This document shows, one piece after another, positions 1-5,454 of a stretch of DNA of 5,454 nt. Position numbers and translations under genes: made by a program. The stretch spans positions 1-5,454 of the forward strand of contig JBLIOL010000350.1 in the NCBI GenBank assembly GCA_047639615.1, written 5' to 3'. The notes under the pieces were generated by a model, which made no database searches, had not been told where the DNA came from, and saw only the letters and a list, made by a program, of their open reading frames with translations. This DNA comes from CAYWNK01 sp047639615. Lineage in GTDB: Bacteria > Planctomycetota > UBA1135 > GCA-002686595. Within the stretch, counting starts at the first letter, position 1; the number at the start of each line of letters is the position of its first letter.

Positions 1-2
1 AG

Positions 3-3000
3 CATTACGACGCCGCTGACGGCAAGCTACTGCGCACGATCACTGCTGATACGGGTCACACCAAGCTCGAGATGGAGCCCGGGAGTTTCAGTCCGAAACT
101 TCAGGAGGATGGTCTCGTGCGGCTCATCGGCGTGGAGATGGTTCAACCGGCCGGGCTTAGCTATGCGCCGGTAACCTTGAACACGGCGGCCATCGACGCT
201 TATCTGGACAAGGAGCGCTACATCACGCCGGGCGTGGAACCGGTGTTCGTGCGCGGGACAGGGCTCACGGCCGAGGGCCGCGGGCTGGACATGAACGGAC
301 CGGAGCAGACCCTGATTCTGAAGGGCGGCGGCTGGGCGGAGCTCACCGCGTCCGATGGCCGGGTAGCGCGCATCGAATCAACGCAAGGGCCGCTGCTGGT
401 GGAGCCGCGACCCAACGCGGGTGAGGGTGCGTTACGCGTGGTGGCTGGAGGTGGGGCGCACTTGAACCTGTCGGGTATGTCCGGGATGGACCTAGTGGCG
501 ACAGAGCTGGAGGTGCACCTATTGGAGGTAGCCGAGGGCGAGTACCTGCTCGAGCGTGCCTTCGCGCGTGGCAATGTGATCGCAACACGTGGGCTGGATC
601 GCTTCAGCGGAAACGACGGGGAGGCGAGCTTCGACACGAATGGGGAGCTGGCCTCCATGAAAGTGCAGGGTCAGCCAGAGCTAAGCATGACCCTTCAGGA
701 TGACGAAGGCGTGCCGCTGGTGGTCAGTGCCGAGGGCGCTGGACCTGTGAGATTCGTGGTCGATGGCGAGGGCGGAAACTTCGTCTTCCATGGACCGGGT
801 GAGCTCGAAGCTGCGGAGCGCGATACGCGCATCAAGTTCCAGGGCAAGCTTGCTGGCGTGGCCGCGCCGGATCGTTCGAGTGGCCGCTTCGAGGCCTCTG
901 GCCAGGCGGAGTTTCTGCAGGCCGGATCGATCATGCGCAGCGATTCTCTGGGTGCGGTGCTGTACTCGGGCGAACCCACGCGAGCCGACGTAACCACGGC
1001 GGGGCCGACGGTGGCCGATTCCTTCGATAAGGATGGCATACCGGTGGCCTTCAGGGCGGAGGGCGGCCTGGAGCTCAAAGTTTTGGGCGAGGCTTGGACG
1101 GTGCCCGAGGCCGATAGCGTGCGCGTGGAGGCCGGCGGTGAGCAGCCTTACTTCGCCGCAGCTGGCCACATCCTCGACTTCGATTGGCAGGAGCGCACCT
1201 TCCGGGCCGATCGCGGGGTGAACTACACCTCGGCCTATGGCACTGGCCGCGCGGCCAACTTGGAGGTGCGCGCGGACGGCGTGCACCACATGCAGGGTGA
1301 TGAGCAGGAGCCCGCAACGCTGCTGCTCTTCCCGAGCGCTTCCGATGACAACACCCTGCGCGGTGGTAGTTTTCGCGCGCAGGTGATCGACATGCACCCG
1401 GACTGGGCCGAGGCGCGCGGGCAGGCGCACCTCTTGTTGGCGCAAGGCCAGGATGTGATCGAGGCTCGCGCGGAACTGCTGCGGGTGGAGTCGGATCCGG
1501 CCAACGATGGCGCGCCCAGGCACATGCGCGTGAGCGCGGACGAGGTCGAGCAACTGGAGCTGCGTACGCCTGGTCAGACCTTCAGCTTTCAAGGCAAGCA
1601 GTTGCGCATCGCAGCCACCGCCTTTGAGTCCGGGGAAAGCGATGCGGCCCAGAAAGGCTTCTGGGTTGAGAGCGTAGCCTTGGAGGGCGACGTCACAATC
1701 CAGGGTCGTGGCGGCATCGAGCTGGATGTGGATGCGGCCGAATTTGAGCTCTACACCTACGCCATGGGCGGCGTACGTGGAGATCAGCCCGCGGCGGGAG
1801 GACCCTTGGGCTTCACTTGGCTTAGCAATGGTGTCGAGCGCCTAGCCATGCGTGATTGGCGCCGGGAAACCGATCTCTCTGCCGAGGCGATCGAGATCAC
1901 CGGACAGGTCACGGACCTGGATACAGACGAGCCTCGCTGGACGGTAGTGCGCGCCTTTGCTCTGGGTAAGGTGCACGCGACGGTTGAGGGCGACATGGAG
2001 ATCGAGGTCTTCGGGGAGCGTTTCGAGCTACTCCAGGAGGGCCGTGTGCTGTTAGCGCCGCGTGCGGGCGAGCTGGTCGTGGCGCGTGGACGCCTGCCCG
2101 GCAACCAGGTGGAGTTCGACATTCGCGCTGAGAGCGTCGACGCGACCTTTGAGAAGCTCGTGGCCATCGGAGTGCAAGCGGATGTCAACGTCCCGCTGTT
2201 GCCCCTGAATGTTCCCGGGCCGGCGACTCCCGTGGCTGGGGTTGCTCCGCCGACAGTGCAGAGTGCATTCATCCGTGCCGCGCGACTGGAGGCCACCCGC
2301 AAGCGCATTGAGTTCAATGGCGGTGTGCAGGCGCGGGGTACGGACCTGGTCGGCGTGCCCGTCAGCTTGCGTGCGAAGGAATTGACCATCGCTGGTGATT
2401 TCGAAGCCACGGGTGGTCCGATGGATCGCATTCACCACGTGCTGGCGCGTGGGGAGTTTGCGGCCACCTACGGCGGATTGGGTCGGATCGGCGGCGACAT
2501 CTTGGACGTGAGCGCGCAGAGCATTCTGCTCACGGGCGTGCCGGCCACGATCCACACCGGGAGCATGCTGTTCGAATCGGGTCGCTTGGACGTGGACCTC
2601 GAGACCTTCCTGGTGACCTCCACCCGCGGTGTCGTGCGCAGTGCGGATCAGTCGCTGCCTTGGTCCTTGGAATTCGCCTCCATTCAACCGCGTCAGCAGG
2701 GCGCGGACACGCTGATGGTGATCGCGTCGCCGGTCTACGTGCAGCTGGAGCGCACGGCGCGGGCTGTCTGGGCTGGCGGTTGGATCAAGCAGGCTGCTTG
2801 GCAAGCCCACGGCCGGCAGTTGCTCTACGGGGAGTCCCTGCCGCTCGATCCGGAGCCGGTGCCGACCAGCGCTCACCAGCCGGCGGCTCCGCCCCAGGCT
2901 GATCTAGTTCAGGAAGCGTTCACGCGCCTCTACGCAGGCACGCTCTCCGAGTACTTACGCTCAGCACTCATGGAGGGCGAGGTCGAGGCTTCCGTCAGTG

Positions 3001-4988
3001 GCCGCCGTGTGGCCCGAGCGGATTCGGTCTACATGGATATGGAGGCCGGGCGCGGATGGTTGCGTGGGGTTGAGCTGAGTTACGACATGGGCATGGGCGG
3101 GCGTACCCAACGCCTGCGCACGCGGGCCGATGAGCTCGTCTCCCAGCCCGATGGGGCCTTGGTGGCAGAGACTGCAACCCTGACCACCTGCACCCACGAC
3201 GTACCGCACTACACCATTCAGACCGGGCGCTTGGCTCTGGTTCCCCGGGAGGACGGTCGTTGGCGCTTCTCTGCCGAGGACAACCGCGTGATTTTCAGGC
3301 GTGGCATTCAATTGCCCTTGCCGCCGATCCGCAACGTGGTCCTGGACGAGGCCGGTGAATTCGAAGGCTTCGAGAGTGAAGAGGGTGAAGTCACCACCAT
3401 CGATAGCATCATCCTGCAGAACACCCCGCGCTTTGGAACGGCCATCGGTACACGTCTGGCCCTTGACATCGGGCGTTTGGGCAAGTGGGTTGCGGGCTTG
3501 CTCTCCTTTGATGATCTGCGCACCCGCGGCAAGTGGCACACGGAGGGGGCTTGGCTCTCCAGTCGGGGCGCGCTCTTGGGCGTTGGGCTCGAGCTACGGG
3601 AAGTCTCGCTGGATGAGCCGGAGAATGAGAATTACTGGCTCAAGGCCTGGGTGCGTGGCATCGCCGACGAGGGCGAGGACCGCGGCCTGGTGCGTGTGCC
3701 CGAGGAGTCGCGCAGTAGCCTGCGCAATTGGTTTAGCGTGCGCGGCCGTTATCCCTTCGACAACAGTACCTGGGTCGATGTGGTGCTGAACACCCAGAGC
3801 GATGCGGGTGTGCAGTCCGAGTTCTTTGAGCGCGAGTACCAGAACTTTGAAGAGCGCGACAGCTACGTGCATTGGCGCCGCGCTGACGATGGCAACTACT
3901 ACTACGGACGTGCCCAGTGGCGTGTGGATGGCTTCCGCAACGAGGTCGAGCAACTGCCTTCATTGGGTGCCTATGTGGGGCGCAGGAAGATCGGTGGTTG
4001 GGAGGGTCTTCCGCTGAATTACAGCGCTGGCCTGGACGTGGCGCGTTTGCGCCGCCGCGAAGGAACAGCGCCTTCCGAGGGCGAGCTCCTCGGGATCGAC
4101 GGTCAGGCCGATGGCTTGGGTGTGCGCGATGTGTTGCGCGCAGACTCGACCCAGCGCTTGGAGCTCAATTACGAAAGCTCTGGCGTAAACCTAACGCCCT
4201 TCCTTGAGGGTCGTGGAACGGTCTGGGATCAGGGCGTGGAGGAAGAGGATGCGCCCACGCGTACGGCGCTCTTCGGTGGTGTTGAGCTTGCGACAACCCT
4301 CGTGCGCGGCGGCGCAGGCGGTTATCACACCCTGGCACCGGTGGCACGCTACCGCTCGCAGCTGGCCTTTGATCAGCGCACAGGTACTGCAGTGCACTAC
4401 GACGGCGTTGAGCAGAACATCGACGGCGACAAGGTGCAGTACGGCTTGCGCTCGCTCTGGCGTCGACCTGTGGCCGGCGACAGCCTCGACCTAGAGTTCT
4501 TAGCTTCGAGGCGCACGAATCGCGAAGAGGGCCTGCCTGGGTCCGAGCGCTTCCTGGTGCTCGGGAAGCTGCGCACGGAGATCGGCGGTGTGCCGGTGGC
4601 CCTGTACCACGATGGCCGTTACGACTCCGTGGACGACAAGACGGCCTACTCCAATACGACCTTCGCGGTACGCCCTACGGATGACCTGATCATGCAGGTG
4701 GGCTACCAGCGCGGCCTCGACGACGGGTTCTCGAACCTCTACGAGACCGCGAGCCTGCAAGCGCGCTACCAGATCAGTCCGAAGTGGGAGGTGGAGCTAC
4801 TCAACTGGGTCTCCATCATCAGCAACGACTCCCTGCGCAACCAATTCACTCTGAGGCGCATCGCCCACGATTTCGTGCTGGAGATGGGTATCAGTCACAT
4901 CGCCGGTGAAGGTGGTACGGGCATTACATTTAACTTCATGCCCTTGCTCACATTCCGGCGTTCCAACCTGGGAATACTTGACCGCTAA
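3..4988 (+). CDS. lptD: Giant LptC/LptA-like/LptD fusion, LPS transport and outer-membrane assembly protein (5' partial)
   Basis: This protein probably carries LPS across the periplasm and inserts it into the outer membrane. Residues are numbered from the first in-window ATG (position 72), but 23 in-frame codons precede it without a stop, so the start is outside the window. Domains by motif: an LptC-like end up to about residue 95 (ITPGVEPVFVRG at 51-62, then EGRGLDMNG); OstA/LptA-like beta-jellyroll sequence at about 100-705, with cues such as RGNV at 166-169 and strand-rich stretches near 360-420, 487-520, 531-565 and 606-670; proline-rich linker 706-731; further OstA-like module 732-920; proline-rich linker 923-942; LptD-like part 946-1638. 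The LptD-like part has the TTC motif (Cys1040), a short LPLPP segment (1081-1085) and about 525 residues of alternating amphipathic strands. It ends in a beta-signal-like GITFNFMPLLTF plus a basic tail. E. coli LptD is 784 residues, so the LptD part is of ordinary size and the extra length is N-terminal. Family assignment is by eye; the LptD end is the surest and the LptC call the least sure. Confidence 0.75.
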   Translation, partial: HYDAADGKLLRTITADTGHTKLEMEPGSFSPKLQEDGLVRLIGVEMVQPAGLSYAPVTLNTAAIDAYLDKERYITPGVEPVFVRGTGLTAEGRGLDMNGPEQTLILKGGGWAELTASDGRVARIESTQGPLLVEPRPNAGEGALRVVAGGGAHLNLSGMSGMDLVATELEVHLLEVAEGEYLLERAFARGNVIATRGLDRFSGNDGEASFDTNGELASMKVQGQPELSMTLQDDEGVPLVVSAEGAGPVRFVVDGEGGNFVFHGPGELEAAERDTRIKFQGKLAGVAAPDRSSGRFEASGQAEFLQAGSIMRSDSLGAVLYSGEPTRADVTTAGPTVADSFDKDGIPVAFRAEGGLELKVLGEAWTVPEADSVRVEAGGEQPYFAAAGHILDFDWQERTFRADRGVNYTSAYGTGRAANLEVRADGVHHMQGDEQEPATLLLFPSASDDNTLRGGSFRAQVIDMHPDWAEARGQAHLLLAQGQDVIEARAELLRVESDPANDGAPRHMRVSADEVEQLELRTPGQTFSFQGKQLRIAATAFESGESDAAQKGFWVESVALEGDVTIQGRGGIELDVDAAEFELYTYAMGGVRGDQPAAGGPLGFTWLSNGVERLAMRDWRRETDLSAEAIEITGQVTDLDTDEPRWTVVRAFALGKVHATVEGDMEIEVFGERFELLQEGRVLLAPRAGELVVARGRLPGNQVEFDIRAESVDATFEKLVAIGVQADVNVPLLPLNVPGPATPVAGVAPPTVQSAFIRAARLEATRKRIEFNGGVQARGTDLVGVPVSLRAKELTIAGDFEATGGPMDRIHHVLARGEFAATYGGLGRIGGDILDVSAQSILLTGVPATIHTGSMLFESGRLDVDLETFLVTSTRGVVRSADQSLPWSLEFASIQPRQQGADTLMVIASPVYVQLERTARAVWAGGWIKQAAWQAHGRQLLYGESLPLDPEPVPTSAHQPAAPPQADLVQEAFTRLYAGTLSEYLRSALMEGEVEASVSGRRVARADSVYMDMEAGRGWLRGVELSYDMGMGGRTQRLRTRADELVSQPDGALVAETATLTTCTHDVPHYTIQTGRLALVPREDGRWRFSAEDNRVIFRRGIQLPLPPIRNVVLDEAGEFEGFESEEGEVTTIDSIILQNTPRFGTAIGTRLALDIGRLGKWVAGLLSFDDLRTRGKWHTEGAWLSSRGALLGVGLELREVSLDEPENENYWLKAWVRGIADEGEDRGLVRVPEESRSSLRNWFSVRGRYPFDNSTWVDVVLNTQSDAGVQSEFFEREYQNFEERDSYVHWRRADDGNYYYGRAQWRVDGFRNEVEQLPSLGAYVGRRKIGGWEGLPLNYSAGLDVARLRRREGTAPSEGELLGIDGQADGLGVRDVLRADSTQRLELNYESSGVNLTPFLEGRGTVWDQGVEEEDAPTRTALFGGVELATTLVRGGAGGYHTLAPVARYRSQLAFDQRTGTAVHYDGVEQNIDGDKVQYGLRSLWRRPVAGDSLDLEFLASRRTNREEGLPGSERFLVLGKLRTEIGGVPVALYHDGRYDSVDDKTAYSNTTFAVRPTDDLIMQVGYQRGLDDGFSNLYETASLQARYQISPKWEVELLNWVSIISNDSLRNQFTLRRIAHDFVLEMGISHIAGEGGTGITFNFMPLLTFRRSNLGILDR

Positions 4989-4990
4989 GC

Positions 4991-4994
4991 GGAA
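4991..4994 (+). promoter_or_regulatory. Weak ribosome binding site for the small HTH gene
   Basis: GGAA lies seven bases before the GTG at 5002, in the short gap after the fusion gene's stop at 4986-4988. It is a minimal Shine-Dalgarno core, but it is the best in the gap and supports GTG 5002 as the start. The next in-frame candidate, GTG at 5026, would remove the first eight residues. The gene may also rely on translational coupling to the stop upstream. Confidence 0.35.
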
Positions 4995-5001
4995 ACGAAA
5001 C

Positions 5002-5268
5002 GTGGATACAGAACGCAACTTAGGCGTGCAGCCTATTCAAGCTCTACTGGAGCATCACGCTCTGAAACCGAAGGACATCGTGGATGCGTCGCAGGAGCAG
5101 ATGACGCACAAGATGGTCTCGCGCGCGGCGAAGGGCCGTATGCTCACCCGCAACACCCGTGAGAAGGTGCTGCGCGCACTTAATCTCGCTACGAGCAAGA
5201 GCTACGTCATGAAGGATCTCTTCAACTATGGAACCAAGCCCAAGTTCGAAGACACAGGAGACGAATAG
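5002..5268 (+). CDS. Small helix-turn-helix (XRE/Cro-CI-like) DNA-binding protein
   Basis: An 88-residue cytoplasmic protein, probably a sequence-specific DNA-binding regulator. The start is taken as GTG 5002, 13 bases after the fusion gene's stop. The frame stays open further upstream, but that part overlaps the fusion gene and is not expected to be translated. The helices read as PIQALLEHHAL (about 11-21), KPKDIVDAS (22-30), EQMTHKMVSRAAKGRML (about 32-48) and NTREKVLRALNLAT (about 50-63), followed by YVMKDLFNYG. This matches the layout of a lambda-repressor-like HTH: a turn after helix 2, a basic recognition helix ending in KGR, and an ALN helix that closes the bundle. The tail (KPKFEDTGDE) is acidic and probably disordered. 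There is no sensor or dimerisation domain and no cysteine. Its position suggests co-transcription with the fusion gene; a role in envelope control or autoregulation is only inference. The specific family is not recognised. Confidence 0.75.
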   Translation: MDTERNLGVQPIQALLEHHALKPKDIVDASQEQMTHKMVSRAAKGRMLTRNTREKVLRALNLATSKSYVMKDLFNYGTKPKFEDTGDE

Positions 5269-5286
5269 AGCGAGCCTGTCACGGGC

Positions 5287-5314
5287 TGAGACACCCGTAG
5301 TGCAATGTGTCTTG
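5287..5314 (+). terminator. Possible weak transcription terminator hairpin
   Basis: AGACAC at 5289-5294 pairs with GTGTCT at 5307-5312 and two G-T pairs extend the stem at its base, around a 12-base loop. It begins 18 bases after the HTH gene's stop, where a terminator would sit. Only a short T-poor stretch (TTGGTTG) follows, so it is not a classical intrinsic terminator. An alternative stem, ACGGG 5281-5285 with CCCGT 5294-5298, competes with it. Confidence 0.25.
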
Positions 5315-5390
5315 GTTGAGGGACAGATCAGGTGCTGGGGTGATCGGCTTGTCACCTCGACATTCATCACGCAGGACCTTATTGGGCGGC

Positions 5391-5417
5391 GTGGAATACA
5401 ACTTAGGCACGGGTGCA
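5391..5417 (+). repeat. Degenerate second copy of the HTH gene's start region
   Basis: This 27-base stretch resembles 5002-5030, the first codons of the HTH gene. Both start GTGGA, contain TACA, share the exact 10-mer CAACTTAGGC (5016-5025 and 5399-5408) and end in GTGCA, with small insertions and deletions between. Read from its own GTG, the second copy encodes MEYNLG and then stops at 5436-5438 after 15 codons, against MDTERNLG in the first. It may be a relic of a duplicated start or simply chance similarity. Confidence 0.25.
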
Positions 5418-5423
5418 TCCGTG
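5408..5423 (+). promoter_or_regulatory. Operator-like dyad, 7 of 8 pairs symmetric
   Basis: CACGGGTGCATCCGTG is a near-perfect inverted repeat centred on TGCA; only the G5413/T5418 pair breaks DNA symmetry, and it could still wobble in RNA. No T-run follows, so a protein-binding site is more likely than a terminator. No promoter elements were recognised beside it. Dyads this good are expected once or twice by chance in a window of this size, though rarely in a 186-base gap. Confidence 0.2.
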
Positions 5424-5454
5424 GACGATGTGGTGTGAGTCGGTGCGTGTGCAT

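Noticed and set aside
681..1592. 303-codon open frame on the - strand
   Set aside because: It lies fully inside the fusion gene, and its translation is rich in Arg, His and Ala with no recognisable domain, as expected from the opposite strand of GC-rich coding DNA.
1784..2876. Overlapping - strand open frames of 215 and 274 codons (1784-2431 and 2052-2876)
   Set aside because: Both are shadows of the fusion gene, low-complexity in Ser, Arg, Thr or His, and they overlap each other in different frames.
1540..3956. Exact 17-base repeat ACGAGGTCGAGCAACTG at 1540-1556 and 3940-3956, exactly 2400 bases apart
   Set aside because: Both copies are in frame and encode EVEQL with favoured codons, and the flanks do not match, so shared codon preference explains it better than a duplication.
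4906..5001. Longer version of the HTH protein starting at ATG 4906
   Set aside because: The extra 32 residues would overlap the conserved C-terminal barrel strand of the fusion gene in another frame, and the HTH domain is complete from GTG 5002.
5044..5454. - strand open frame covering the intergenic region and most of the HTH gene
   Set aside because: Its translation is rich in His, Arg, Pro and Cys without a recognisable fold, it is antisense to a credible HTH gene, and no ribosome binding site can be seen because it begins at the window edge.
5300..5454. + strand frame open from GTG 5300 to the window end, a possible start of the next gene
   Set aside because: No Shine-Dalgarno precedes GTG 5300 or TTG 5312, the start lies inside the hairpin, and the translation is rich in Cys, Arg and Gly with no familiar motif. 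More sequence to the right would settle it.

Overview
The window is GC-rich and almost entirely coding on the + strand. It suggests a Gram-negative bacterium with an LPS-type outer membrane, because the dominant gene belongs to the Lpt (lipopolysaccharide transport) families. The phylum cannot be fixed from the sequence. A Planctomycetota-like or other deep-branching lineage is my guess, from the unusual fusion and the style of the small downstream regulator.

Positions 3-4988 hold one very long reading frame that is already open at the left edge, so the true start lies outside the window. Its 1661 visible residues read like the Lpt bridge in a single chain. In order they are: the end of an LptC-like domain, a long run of OstA/LptA-like beta-jellyroll sequence, a proline-rich linker, a further OstA-like module, a second proline-rich linker, and an LptD-like part with a C-terminal outer-membrane beta-barrel. 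In well-studied bacteria LptC, LptA and LptD are separate proteins that together form the periplasmic bridge carrying LPS from the inner to the outer membrane.

Thirteen bases after its stop, a GTG-started gene (5002-5268) encodes an 88-residue protein with a probable helix-turn-helix fold. The spacing suggests co-transcription, but nothing in the sequence says what it regulates.

Positions 5269-5454 have no supported gene. They contain a weak hairpin that may end the transcript, a degenerate second copy of the small gene's start region, and a 16-base near-perfect dyad that could be an operator. No RNA gene, CRISPR array or mobile element was seen.
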